Of a stretch of 64,000 bases of DNA, positions 23,110-34,470 are shown piece after piece (position 1 is the first letter of the stretch; every line of letters begins with the position of its first letter). Made by a program: the position numbers and the translations under genes. The notes beneath the pieces were generated by a model. It was not told the DNA's origin, ran no database searches, and saw nothing but the letters and a program-made list of their open reading frames with translations. This DNA comes from Muscardinus avellanarius. Its lineage: Eukaryota > Chordata > Mammalia > Rodentia > Gliridae. The stretch lies in contig OY726563.1 in the NCBI GenBank assembly GCA_963383645.1, forward strand, positions 28,056,821 to 28,120,820, in the 5' to 3' direction.

Positions 23110-24075
23110 CAACTACCGATCCCACTCTTGACGGCCCCAGTTGTGGCCTGGCTACCCAGTGGACTGATCCAGACCTCGCTGGCTCAAGCAGCGGCCTTGT
23201 CTCACGGAAGGCCCTGGTTCTGGCCTCGCTGGCCCCGACACTGGCCTAACCCCTCAGCTTGCTCAAATCTCGGCCTAGGAGGCCCCAGCACCGGCCTTTC
23301 TCACAGCAGGCTCCAAAGTTAGCCAATGGTCGTGGCATCGGCCTAACCCCTCGGCAGGCTCTGATCCAGGCCTCGGAGGCCTCAGTAGCGGCCTTGCCTC
23401 ACAGAAGGCTCCGATGCCGGCCGTTGGCCCCGGCACCAGCCTAAACCCTCAGCAGGCTCCGATCCCGGCCTCAGAGGCCCCAGCACCGGCCTTGCCTCAC
23501 AGCAGGTTCCGATCCTGGCCTCGTTGGCCCCGGCACTGGCTTAACCCCTCGGCAGGCTCGGATCTCGGCCTCGGAGGCCCGAGCACCGGCTTTGCCTCAT
23601 GACAGGCTCCAATCCCGGCTTCGATGGCCCCAGCACCGGCCTAACCCCTCGGCAGGCTCCAATCCCGGCCTCAGAGGCCTCAATAGCGGCCTTGCCTCAC
23701 AGAAGGCTCTGATGCCAGCCATTGGCCCCAGCACCGGCCTAACACCTCAGCAGGCTCTGTTCCTGGCCTCGGAGGCTCCAGCACTGGCCTTGCCTCATGG
23801 CAGGCTTCGATCCCGGCCTCGCTGGCCCCAGCACCGGCCTAACCCCTTGTCAGGCTCCAATCCCGGCCTTGGAGGCCTCAATAACGGCCTTGCCTCATGG
23901 AAGGCTCTGATGCCGGCCGTTGGCCCCGGCACCGACCTAACCCCTCGGCAGGCTCCAATCCCGGCCTCGGAGGCCCCAGTACCAGCCTTGCCTCATGGCA
24001 GGCTCCGATCCCAACTTTGCTGTGTCCGTCGCCGTGTAGTGGCCCTGGCACTGGCCTCACCCCTCAGCATGCTCT
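23110..24075 (-). repeat. VNTR with 100-bp period (2 x 50-bp half-units), copy 1
   Basis: On the plus strand half-unit A carries ctcgctggccccggcaccgg + cctaacccctc, and half-unit B carries ctcggaggccccagcaccgg + ccttgcctcat. Both halves begin ggcaggctccgatcccggc. The phrase ctaacccctc recurs at about 23344, 23441, 23541, 23641, 23739 and 23841, a strict 100-bp spacing. Each half has a GGCCTNNNNGGCC-like hyphenated palindrome. Long open frames on the plus strand follow from GC richness and from 100 not being a multiple of three. Confidence 0.95.
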
Positions 24076-24640
24076 AATCCGAGCACCCTCTTTGCCCAAC
24101 TATTTGTTGCACGTTCTCGAAGGTGTGTGGTGGTGGTACCATTCTGCCTCTGGGGTCATTACTTCAAAAGTTCCCGGTGTAATGTATCAGATCTCTGCCT
24201 CCCCTGAGTACTGGCCACTGCCATTGCCACTGTCTCTACCATTTCAAATCTTTCCCAAGCTCTTTTTCCACTCTAAATGTTGTCCAGTCTTCCTAAGCAT
24301 GTGCAATGGTAGCATTCAACCTTTGGTGTAATTTCTCCAAAAAAAAAAAAAAAAAAGGTTGGTAGACTCCGATTTCTGCTTCTCCTGAATACAATTCTCC
24401 ACCGCCAACGCGGAGACCGCTTTCAGCACCGTCTTTCTCCTTGGTCTCTGCTAAAGTCTCTCTCCTTACAGGTGATGTCCAAGATTCTTAACAATGTAGA
24501 GAAGAAGCAGTCCTCCTTAGCCGGGAATTTTTCCAATAATTCCAGTTCATTTGGATAAGTTTTGCCTGCATCTCCAGTATCCTGGCATCCGCCACCTCCT
24601 TGACCCCTCTCCGATATTTTCCTTTTTTCTTTTTCTTTTC
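24076..24640 (-). other. Unique segment of composite copy 1
   Basis: On the minus strand: ggagaggggtcaaggaggtgg, then caggatactggagatgcaggc, then cacctgtaaggagagagac and an A18 run. It aligns with 56236-56770 of copy 2. Inside it, two diverged ~170-bp units follow each other (tgtattcaggagaagcagaaatcgg / agtactcaggggaggcagagatctg; gaatgctaccattgc / gaatggtaccaccacc), so the segment is itself an internal duplication. No coding function recognised. Confidence 0.75.
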
Positions 24641-24653
24641 CTTTTATACAGGG

Positions 24654-24936
24654 TCCTTCCAGGTGGAGAGGGGTTCGTCTAGGGGTGCCCCACCAGTGGC
24701 TGCCCACCCACTCAGGGTCGGGGGCCTAGGGGCCCAAACCACGGGGTCCTTCCCAGTGGAGAGGGGGTTTGCCTAGGGACGCCCCGCCAGCGCCTGCCCA
24801 CCCGCCCAGGGTCAGGGGGCCAGGGGCCCGAACCACGGAGTCCTTCCGGGTGGAGAGGGTGGTCGCCTAAGGGCACCCGGCCAGCGCCTAACCACCCGCC
24901 CAGGGTCGGGGGCCCAGGGGCCTGGACCACGGGCAT
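24654..24936 (-). promoter_or_regulatory. GC-rich 5' tandem monomers (~93 bp x 3), copy 1
   Basis: The marker tccttcc starts units at 24654, 24747 and 24841 (spacing 93 and 94). Each unit contains gcccacc, a cagggtcgggggcc block and accacgg. They sit at the 5' end of the element, and on the minus strand the last unit is followed by cctgtataaaagg (TATA-like, plus strand 24642-24648). The position suggests a promoter, as in mouse L1 monomers; activity is inferred. Confidence 0.65.
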
Positions 24937-25437
24937 TTCTTCATCAATTCTAAAGAATTCCCTTGCTGATTATAGTAATTTTGGTTAGCAGTTTTCTACG
25001 AGGATTTTAAATATATCATTCTTTGGTCTCCTACCCTGTAGGGTTTCTGTTTAGAATTTTTCTCTTATTCTAATGAGGTGTCAGTTAAATATGAGCTAGT
25101 TTTCTTCTTCATAATTTAAAAATTCTTTATTTGTCCTCTGCATTTGACAATTTGAGTAAAATATGTCATGTTGAGAATCTTTTCTAGTCATTTCTATTTG
25201 AGGTTCTACAGGCATCCTATTTATGAGTGTCCATGCCTTTCCAATGGTCTCCCAAATATCCTGTATGCTCTCTTTGTTATTTCCTATTTTCTTTTATTTC
25301 TGTCTGAATATATTTTAAAAAATGTCTTCAAGCTCCAGTATTGCATCTTCAATTTGATCTAGTCTATTTTTAGGCTTTTGAGTGAATTTTTAAATCTGCT
25401 TTATTATACTCATTTCCTGACTAGTTCTTTTTTAAAA

Positions 25438-25440
<3 letters not shown>

Positions 25441-25490
<50 letters not shown>
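25441..25490. repeat. (CT)n microsatellite at SINE tail
   Basis: About 50 bp of CT abutting the 3' end of the minus-strand SINE that follows. Confidence 0.97.
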
Positions 25491-25493
<3 letters not shown>

Positions 25494-25497
25494 CTCA

Positions 25498-25690
25498 TAT
25501 TGGAGATTGAACCCATGGCCATTCTACTTCTTATTTACACCTCCATTCTTATTTTATCTTTTTATTTTGAAACAGGATCTCACTAAGTTACAAAGGGTCT
25601 GAGTTGCTAAGTCTGTCTATGAACTTGTGATTCTTCTGTCTCAGCCTCCCCAGTGTTAGCGTTATAAGCATGTGCCAACACATTTGGCTT
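25498..25690 (-). mobile_element. B1-ID dimeric SINE
   Basis: Diverged minus-strand dimer: ttggagattgaacccatggccattctac..gaaacaggatctcactaagtt..cctgtctatgaacttgtgattcttctgtctcagcc. It lies inside the ancient L1. Confidence 0.85.
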
Positions 25691-25807
25691 TAACTCTCTT
25701 CTGAATATTTTAGTCATATTCTGAATTGTCTTCTTAACTCATTTAACTGTTTTTCTGTGTTTTCCTTGATTTTATTGAGCTTTAAAAATAATTCTTTTGA
25801 ACTTTTT

Positions 25808-25882
25808 TGTGGTACTAAGTATTATACTCAGGGTCTTATGCATGCTATGCAAGCACTATATCACTGATCTATAACTACAGCT
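25808..25882 (-). mobile_element. ID-type SINE
   Basis: Complement of an ID element: tgtggtactaagtattatactcagggtc, then catgctatgcaagcactatatcactgatctata (ID core agcatgcaagcgcttgcc-like). Confidence 0.75.
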
Positions 25883-27679
25883 AGTTCCTTTTGGATTTTT
25901 ATCAGGCATTTAATCCACTTTGTTTTCTTTGGAATCTGTTGCCTTGGAGTTGTAATATTTAGGAAGCATGATATTACCTAGTTTTCTCATAAGTTTTAGA
26001 GTTCCTGTATATATATACATCTGATATCCCTACCACTTCTATGAAAGGACTTTCCAGTTAAGTGGCTTTCTCCTGAAAATATATATCACTTTGTTGTGCA
26101 CTATTTCAAATTACAGCTAGGTGCCTATAGTATAATACCCTGTAGCTTTTTAACTATTATTAATGAGTTTGCATGCAACATATATCATATTAGAGTCAGA
26201 GACATCCACTATCTTTGCCAGTTGTGTAAGGTTATGGAAACTAGAAATTCAGGCAGGTGAAGCATGAATAGTAGATTGTGAGGGCTTCACTTTTTATGAC
26301 TGCTCCTATAGTGTGTGGCTGCTCCAGTACTCGTGAGAGGCCTGAAGCACTTGTCTTTTGATTTGACATTGGTGAGGGTCAGGTGCTTCATGGGAGAGGT
26401 AGTGGTAGGAGTCACAAACATTCTCTTTGGCACACACATGCAGTCTTGTCAGCAATGTGTGATCAGCAAAGGTGGGCAACTGATGCAGGGGACCCATGCA
26501 GGTGTGATGCAGAAAAAAGGTTATGTTATTCTTCTCTGCTGCTACTTCGTGCACACCTGCCCAGGAATAGGTCCACAGACACCCCACCTTAGCGGTGCAT
26601 GTCTGGGGACCAGCGATAGCCAATGACTACCTTCCCCCATATATTTAATTTTCCTAACAAATATCAAGCAATATTAGGTCATTGTTTTGGCCCTTTGAAA
26701 TTCCTTTTAGCAAGAGTGCTCACAGGAGCAAAGGGCAGTGACATGCAGCTGACAGCAATGTTTCCCTTTTCAGAATTTCTTATGTTTTGTGCTGTGGAGA
26801 CAGTGATACACACAGAGCATTGATGGAATTGATTGATACTATCCCAGTATACTTCTGTGAATTGGGGAACTGTAGAATCTTAGAGATCTTTTTATACCTT
26901 ATTAGTGGCAGGTGCCTATGCATAGTGCTAGCAAAGGGGTCCTAGGAACTATAGGCAATCACTCCTTGTCCATGAAACTACATAAGATTTGCCTTGCCAT
27001 GGTCTTGGAGGGTAGTCTCCCTGATCCCCCAGTTCTTAAGGAAAGCACCCTCTATTTTCTTCTACATCACAACACTTGTTCCTTACCAGGTATCACTCTC
27101 GATGAATTTATATCGAAGTCACTCTTCAATGCCAGTCTGGCTTTTGAGGAAGTTCCTGCTGAGTTGGTGCAGTAAAATATCTGTGGGATTCCCCAGATGG
27201 GGATAGGCAGGGGTTTCTGAACCCTAGAGCAGTCCAAATTTAGACAATGATTATCTTTCCAGAATAGCTACTGGGAAGAGCACTTATGGTTTTCTTGGAG
27301 GTGAAGTGAATTCCTTTTCCAAAATCAGAGTATTGTGCAGATTTTAGGCTTCACAAATGTTATAAACCTACAGTATCCATAAAACTTAGAATTTTCTGGG
27401 ACTCTCTCTGTTGCCTTTATCCTTGAAAAGATAATCTTTCCTCCTCTTGCTGTAGAGCTGGGGTGGCAGATGATAAGATATTTTCTTTCTCTTTCTATAC
27501 TAATATTCCAGGTATCTGAATTTTACATGGTTTCAATTTTTATTTTTATGGCTGAATTTCAGTGTTCTCTCTGGCCATTCACTTTTATATGTAGCTATAC
27601 ACCTGTTGAATTAATTCTTCTTTATGAATGAGTATGTGAGTGCTGGGTGCCTCTACTTTTCTATCTTGCCTACCTCTTG

Positions 27680-29160
27680 TAATATAGATTTTATAGAATG
27701 TATATGTCCATTATGGTAATGAAATCAATTTCCCATTATTTATTAAAATTTACCTAATGAGAATGCTAGATGAACCTTTTAGGTTGTAACTGTGGCTTCA
27801 GTGTCACCCCTTAGGTAAGATATCATCATGTGGCACAAGGAACACAGTATTAAGACTTCTAAGCCTATTCCTAAAGAATCAGCCTCCAGATATTTTGAGG
27901 TGGCATTCCTAGTTGTAGTTGTGGCTGCTTGTCTTGTGTTATAGCCAAGTCCTCACTTAGACTCCATCACAATAGGTGAGCCTCTATTTTATTGCTTTAT
28001 TTCTAGGTACCTGTGTTCCCTTTTCTGCTGTTGTGAAGGCTTGGATCTTCTCCTCCTTTGAGTATTATACATCCTATCAAGGCTTGGGTTCCAATTATGG
28101 ATCTCTGTTACCTGCTGATGACCTTCACTGGTGATCCTACACCAGTTCCTAAGGGCTTTTTGTCACTAACATTACCCAAACACTTCAACTCTCTCCTACT
28201 TGTTCTTTTTTGCTAAGTTTGTCTACATGTCATTCTAAGTCTGGTTTATGCTTTCTAACATTACCAATAATCTTGTCTTATTAGAACCACAAAATGACTT
28301 GAAAAATGTTTTGAAATAATAAGGTATTTTATTTTGTACAGCTTATTTATAGGTGTGGACTCAATTTATTCAACCTAGCAAAGGACTGATTCTGAAATGT
28401 GATTTTTGAAATTAAAATTTATATGCATTATTAATTTCACAATGGTATGGCTTACATTTCATTTTGCAAGAGTTCTCCGTTATGTTGACATTTGTTTTAA
28501 TTTGTTTTAATATTACCTGTCCATCAGATAATTGGCAATCATTAAAATCACTTAATATCTGTTATATTTCTCTTCAGTGATGTGGATAATTCTGGGACCA
28601 TCAGATAAAGTAATATAGATAAACGTGTTTGAAAATGCAGAAAAAGCAAACTGTATCAGGTCTGAGTCCTACTAATATCACTGTTTTGGGCCTCACAGTT
28701 ATTCAAAATCTTATTCAGAACTTTGGCTATTAGGAAAATACTCTTTACGCAACAGTGACAAAGGGGAATACTTATTCACAGACTACTGCTGTTTTTAAGT
28801 GAAGCACTGCAGTATTCCATTGTTTAATAATGTCTATCTTGCCGGAAGCATTAAGAAAACAATTTGAATCTACTTCCAAAATGGTTTTGTTTTATCCATA
28901 TGTACTGATCATGCCACCTAGTGCCGTAGTACTAAATAGCAGTGCTCTCATAGTTTAAATCAGTGCCTCCCTACATTTGCTTTTATTTGGATAATTCTCT
29001 ATACTACCACAATATTCTGTCCTTAAATATTTTTATACTGCTTTAATTATCTAAAACTTGAGAGGTGCTCTATACATACAGAAATATTAGACAATGTGTT
29101 GCACATGGTTCTAAAATTATCTCGGTTCAGCACTTTGATAATGCATAAAAATATGAGAAT
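27680..29160. other. Unassigned DNA
   Basis: 1.5 kb without a recognised gene or repeat. Confidence 0.45.
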
Positions 29161-29245
29161 GGATTGGGGATGTAATTCAGTGGAATAGTACTTGCTTAGC
29201 ATGCAAGAGACTGTGGGATCAATTCTCAGTACTGCAAAAAAGGGA
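29161..29245 (+). mobile_element. ID-type SINE
   Basis: Clear tRNA-related ID element: attggggatgtaattcagtgg, tgcttagcatgcaagagactgtgg, atcaattctcagtactgcaaaaaa. A box, B box and A tail are all present. Confidence 0.88.
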
Positions 29246-30300
29246 TAATATGAAACATTCTAAATTATTCATCCAAAGTCATCAGTTGGTACTTATAGGA
29301 CTGGCAATCATGTTATTAAGAGTCTCAAGTGCTTTTGTAGTTATCAACTAAAGCTTCTAAAACTCATTCCCATGTTTATATTTTACAATGTAATCACTTC
29401 CTACTATTGTCACTTTTAGAAGCTTATGTAATAATGAGCATTAAATATTAAACCAACCAATCTGCTATTTGTGAGGAGATATTTTTCTTAAAAGCGAAGA
29501 TTTTTCTCATTTGAAAACATGAGAAATTGATAATTGAAGCAAGTAATGTAATAGAACAAACGAGAAAACACGGTGATAGGACTGTAATGATTGAGTATCA
29601 AGTAAAAGATCGGCATGATGTAGCCAAAAGAAATAAGATTTAATACAAAAATGAAAGTGATCCCATTAGCATCTCTTTGTGTACATTTTGATATGGATAT
29701 GTGTTCTCTTATAAGAGCTTCATTTATCAGAAATAGTAATAGAAGAGGAAGCACTGTGATGACAAAACAGATAATTCTAGGAAAAGAATGATATTATGTT
29801 CTAATTAAAATAGTATACATTATGCTGAAAACATAAGGTACATGTTGTAAGTCTGAGGACTGAAATATAGTAGATATAGTTCCCAGGGAAATCCTCAGCC
29901 AATGATAAAATTATATAAATTATATAAATTTACTTCATTAATAGTTACTAACACCATGTCATCATTTGCCTTTTCTCTATTTTATACATGAAGGTCTTTC
30001 CCATGTTGCACTTGGCTATTGGAGGTGTCTGGAATAAAGCCAGGCATTCTTTCACAAAGCTGCATGCAAGTGTTCATATCAGTTGCCCCTGACTCACTTT
30101 TTTGTGTAGATAAGGGTGTTTATTTTTATTTATGCTTGCTTTTTGTTTTCTTTGATAGGAACTGTGAAAACCCAGGGGTTTTTAATTTATTAATAGCCCC
30201 TATATGTCTAGTGAGCATCTTAATTTTATCTCATGTATCAGCCAATACTTGAAAATTTAACAGATTTTAATACAAGTACCATGCCATTAATATCTGTAAT
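29246..30300. other. Unassigned DNA
   Basis: No recognised gene or repeat. A 12-bp direct repeat (attatataaatt) occurs at about 29910-29930. Confidence 0.4.
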
Positions 30301-30329
30301 TCCATAGCCATCTGGATATGGAATAGATA

Positions 30330-30412
30330 TCTGGTTTTTACACAAACCTTGTGCTATGAGTGTTATTGCTCAATAAATATTTATTGAGTGAGTGAATGAA
30401 TGCTTAATAAAA
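30330..30412 (+). mobile_element. L2/MIR-type ancient 3' end
   Basis: The phrase gttattgctcaataaatatttattgagtgagtgaatgaatgc is the characteristic ancient LINE/MIR end. Short and old. Confidence 0.6.
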
Positions 30413-30609
30413 GAGAAATACTCTTCATTTTCAACATTGATTCCTTAATCAAGGCTTTTATCTTCTCCACATCTGGAATCCAGCCATTTTATATAATAAA
30501 AGTACTCTTTAATACTGTGACTTTTAGATAAGAAAAGCAATGTTATGTTTATCAATTGCTGTATTATAAGTTATCTAAAAATTTTTGAAACAAAGATCTT
30601 AAAAACAAA

Positions 30610-30968
30610 TATAGAGTATCCTCCTGTCCTTATGTGATATGATCCAAGAATTCCCCACCCCCTCAGTGGATGACTGAAACAGCAAATAGTAAATAGTATC
30701 AGGCCTTATGTACTACAATGTTTTTATACAAGCATACTTATAATAAAGTTTAATTAATAATTAAGCACAGCGATGAATTAATGGCAATAATAAAATAAAA
30801 CAATTACATATACTTATACATAAAACAATTACAATATACATACATATATGAAACTGCTGTCCCTTTCAAAATTTTCTCTTGTACTGGACTGCATTTTTCA
30901 GATGGCAGTCGACTGGGAATGACTGAGACAGTGAAAAACAAAACCACAACTAAAGGGGAACTATTGTA
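30610..30968. mobile_element. Tigger-related non-autonomous DNA transposon (MER44/MER2-like)
   Basis: Shows tagagtatcctcctgtcc, cccctcagtggatgactgaaacagc, ataataaagtttaattaataattaagcacag and the end agtcgactgggaatgactgagac. This order is that of Tigger-derived MITEs (..ccccagtggatgcctgaaaccgcgg..taaagtttaatttataaattaggcacag..). It is diverged and non-coding. Confidence 0.7.
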
Positions 30969-33555
30969 TTATTTTTCATTAAGACTGAATAAACTGGTTC
31001 AGTTGGGTGGTCTTCATTGAAGACTTTACATGGGTTTGCTGGCTATAGGCTGGGGCTAATACAACGTGAAAGCTTGAGAAGCCATGATGGTAAAGATATC
31101 TCAGTGAACATGACTGGCAGTCATTCGTAGCTGTCATATGATACTCTTGACAGCAGTATCTATACGTGGTCTCTCCATGAGTCTCAGGCTTTGCACATCA
31201 TGATGATTAGATTCTTAGAGTATGTCAATTGTAATCATTCCAACAGAAAATAAGTTGAAGAGTATCTGGGTCTGCAAACTGTCACATTATCATTTCTGTG
31301 GTATTTCATTGCTCACAGAAATCCCAGAACCCACCCAAATTCAAGCAGACATTAAATAGGTGTCATACCTCTTAGATGGAAAAAGTCATAAAAAACTATT
31401 TCAGAAATGTCTAAGTAAATAATACAAATATAAATAAATATTTTTATAATAAGCATAATGATGAGAAGAAAGGGGTGATGATATTGTATATGTCTCATTG
31501 ATCCTAATATCTTCATATAACCCTATATCCTGTCTTGTATATAAGAAAAATGAATGAAAATAGTTACAAAATTTAATAATGATTACATAGTAAGGGCCCA
31601 AACACAGATATGCAGATGTACTTTTGCCATTTTATTTTATTGTCCCCTCACTGCATCATAAAAGCTATGATGTTCTCCTGTGCCATCCCACATTTAATTT
31701 GAATTCCTGTATGTGGTTTCTAACACATTCATAATTTTTCCTGTTCTGCCTATGAAGTCTTAATCTCTTTTTGCATCCCACTCCATAACCTCTTTTCTAT
31801 AATACCCAACTTTTAGCACATATATTCTTTCAATTTTGCCTCCTTCCTCTTATCTGGAATGCCTTCATTCTATCCCCTCCAATCTAAATCCTTCTAACCA
31901 TGCATACTCTAGTCATCGTTCATCATATCTTTTCTTCACATATCTTCTTAAATATAGCAACACGTAGTGACTTCCCTTCCTGTGAATTTAACACATACTT
32001 TTAATATATTGGTTCATGGATTTGTACTGTGGCTGTATTCGTGTGTGTTGGTTTTACATTTCCCCTCTAGTGTAAACATTTTGTGGCCATGATCTATACC
32101 ACCAAAACTGATATTCTTTCTGAATTCTTCGTAACTCCCACCTAATAAGACTGATTCACCAGAGAACTAGAGATAAACCCCACTTTGGTACTTTACTCTT
32201 GCTAAAATCAGCTGGAGCCTTCCATACAATAATGATCAATAGAACTGTTAGTGTGAAGTAACTTGCTTGACTGTAGTGAAGTCTAGCAGGGAATTCAGAC
32301 CATACACTTATGCAAATCTGGTACTGTGTCACCCTTGAGCCTTCTCAGCAAATTAGAGGGAAAACCCTATAGAGCAAAGTGGCCCAGCAATGCTGCAGAG
32401 TTAGTGACTACATGCTGTGATTTCTGAATTTCCATTAAAAAACATTTTCCTTTCTGCTAGGTGAAGATTGAAATGCCTTTGATAGCATAATTTATTCCAC
32501 AATTAAGAATGAAGCTTAAGGCACAAGTTCACTAAAATTATCTTTACCGTGGCAGGTTCTGATCTGTCTTATGAAGGGTTAGAGGAATAAGAAGTTCCTG
32601 AGAATATTGCAGGGAAGCATCTTTTTCAATAAAGAAAAAAAAAAGATAAAATGAAGAGGCCAGGAAACCTGTTAATAGTTTGCCTCAAGTCAAATCTGCT
32701 AATGTTTTTAACTTCACAAAGGAGAAAAAAGGACATAGTTCTAGGGCATAAGTCCTCCAGGAGTCAAATATAGAAATTCACCTGATAACCTGTGATGTTG
32801 TGACCATCAGATTCACCTCCCCCTCAGTATCCTTCATGTATACACATAAATACTCTCTGCAGGCAAAAGATTTTTTTTTAATGCTGGCTGGAAATTTCAG
32901 TGAGCTTTGAGAGGAGGATAAGACAGGACAATATTTTACAGCGTCTCTCTCTGAACTACCTTCCCAATCCCACAAACTTACTAAATGCTTCTTGGACCAA
33001 ATTTCTAAAGCAAAGTGTAAATCAGGCATGAGCTTTAACAATAAAATGAACTCATCAAGTTCCCCATAGTGTTAGGTCCTCAGGTAGAGATATTATAAAG
33101 TAGTTTAGGAGATAGGCTAAAGAATATAGCCAGCTAGTTTGTCTTGCCATTAACTTTATCATCCTTTCAGTCAGGGACAGGTAATCTTGTTCAGCTGCCC
33201 ATTTAGTCTTAATAAGCCAATCTGAAAGCCCTATTGGGAATGCTAAAAATCTCGTTTCTGAGAGTAAGATGATTTCTAGTTACCAGAGGCATAATTTTCT
33301 ATCTCCAATTGGCCAGGTATTTGACATCTACTGTGGTGAGAAAAACGACTTTATAATGGGAAACTGAACAAATGTTTGAGGTTTGTTTTATTTGTCTTGA
33401 GGATAATTACTACTAGAGTTTACTTGTGCTGATTTTTCTGTCACACTGAAAACACTGAAATTTTATCTGAAAACCAAAAAGTATGCCATTGAGCAGAACA
33501 TGGGGTACTGCAGATAAAATTACAGACTTTTAAAATAATCTTTCTTAGATATCCT
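30969..33555. other. Unassigned DNA
   Basis: About 2.6 kb with no recognised gene or repeat. Reading frames reach at most about 87 codons (32778-33041, minus) and lack family features. Confidence 0.45.
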
Positions 33556-34145
33556 CTTCATCAAATAGTATTGGTAAAACTAGTTATCCATATGCAAAAA
33601 ATGAAAATATACCCCACTTTATTACCCTGCACAAGAGTCATTTCGAGATAGATCAATGACCTGGAAATCAGACCAGAGACCTTGCACTTACTTGAAGAGG
33701 TCATAGGAACAAAACTTCAACTTATAGGCATGGGTAAAATCTCCCTCAATAAGACACCAAAGGAACAAGAAATTAAAATGAGGATTAATACGGAGGATTG
33801 CATTAAACTGAAGAGCTTCTGTGCAGCAAAAGAAACCATTATGAACTTCAAGAGAGACCCAACAGAATGGGAGAAGATTTTTGCTAGCTTTTCCTCTGAT
33901 AGAGGACTAATATCTGGAATATACAAAGAACTCAAGGAACTCACTGCCATAACAAAAATCAAATAACCCAATAAATAGTGGGCAAATGAACTAAATGGCA
34001 CTTTACAAAAGAAGAAATAAAATAGCCAATAAATGTATGAAAAATGTTCAACATCATTAGCAATCATAAAAATGCAAATCAAAACTACCCTGAGATTTCA
34101 CCTCAGCCCAATTAGAATGGTAATCGTTAAAAACACAAACACTGC

Positions 34146-34325
34146 AAGGCATGGTGTTGCACGCTTGTAATCCCCATGCTTGGGAGGCAGAGACAGGAGG
34201 ATCACACAGGTTTGAAGCCAGCAGCGCGCGCTGGCTTAGAAGACCCTGTTTCCAAATAAAACTATAAAAATAGGTCTGGGAGTGTAGCCATGAGGTAGAA
34301 GGGTTTCCAGGAACCCCAGTACCAC
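34146..34325 (+). mobile_element. B1-ID SINE, short subfamily, inside L1
   Basis: Short-type copy with the central palindrome agccagcagcgcgcgctggctta. It is inserted in the L1 between caaacac and the aaaaaatgtcggtgagg continuation. Its tail became the following (CA)n. Confidence 0.93.
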
Positions 34326-34333
34326 ACACACAC

Positions 34334-34381
<48 letters not shown>
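34322..34381. repeat. (CA)n microsatellite at SINE tail
   Basis: About 60 bp of CA with one AAA interruption, grown from the SINE tail. Confidence 0.97.
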
Positions 34382-34470
34382 AACAAAAAATGTCGGTGAG
34401 GATGTGGAGAAGTAGGAACTCTAATATACTGCTGGTTAAATTGCAAATTATTGCATCCACTTTGGAAAAC

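Larger units (their letters stand above)
22738..24936 (-). mobile_element. Composite GC-rich VNTR retroelement, copy 1
   Basis: A 2.2 kb element inserted in the old L1, flanked by ttctccatcaattct (22723-22737) and ttcttcatcaattct (24937-24951), a TSD with one mismatch in 15. Read on the minus strand it contains, in order: three GC-rich monomers of ~93 bp (24936-24654), a TATAAAA-bearing A-rich junction (~24650-24610), a ~540 bp unique segment (24610-24076), a 100-bp-period VNTR of 9-10 units (24075-23110), and an L1-type 3' UTR ending caccaataaaaataaattttaaaaaaag (23109-22738). It has no ORF1 or ORF2. Monomers, VNTR and borrowed L1 3' end recall primate SVA and mouse L1 promoters in layout, not in sequence. 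I do not recognise a named family. Confidence 0.85.
20265..27675 (-). pseudogene. Ancient L1, antisense, internally deleted, with later insertions
   Basis: Read on the minus strand, 27675 starts with L1-type 5' UTR text (ggtaggcaagatagaaaag), and the 5' UTR continues to about 26000. ORF1 remnants lie at about 25740-24952 and 22722-22500 (antisense ggtttctgtttagaatttttc, tcttttgtaaggctggcttctgag). ORF2 remnants fill 22490-20640 (antisense gatttgtggcccaatacattgtcc, ctgtttttagattaaattctatttt, tcagcaatgaagccttctggtcctgagc). The 3' UTR occupies 20640-20265. At about 20640 mid-ORF2 joins the 3' end directly, so part of ORF2 is deleted. No frame is open. SINEs, ID copies and the composite element 22738-24936 are later insertions. 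Confidence 0.75.
33556..34470 (+). pseudogene. L1 ORF2 3' portion, forward, decayed and SINE-interrupted
   Basis: Starts near cttcatcaaatagtattggtaaaactag (ORF2 after the reverse-transcriptase region). It contains a still-open stretch at 33682-33966 with LKSFCAAKET and EWEKIFASFSSDRGLISGIY, typical of the ORF2 C-terminal part, then breaks at a stop. It resumes after the SINE with gtcggtgaggatgtggagaagtagg. It is older than the copy at 42924. Confidence 0.85.

Noticed and set aside
23110..24075. CRISPR-like array (regular repeats)
   Set aside because: Units are contiguous with no unique spacers, and the host is mammalian. It is a VNTR within a retroelement.
26306..26626. Overlapping frames of about 100 codons on both strands
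   Set aside because: They fall in the long 5' UTR of the ancient antisense L1, where older GC-richer sequence lacks stops by chance; no domain is visible.
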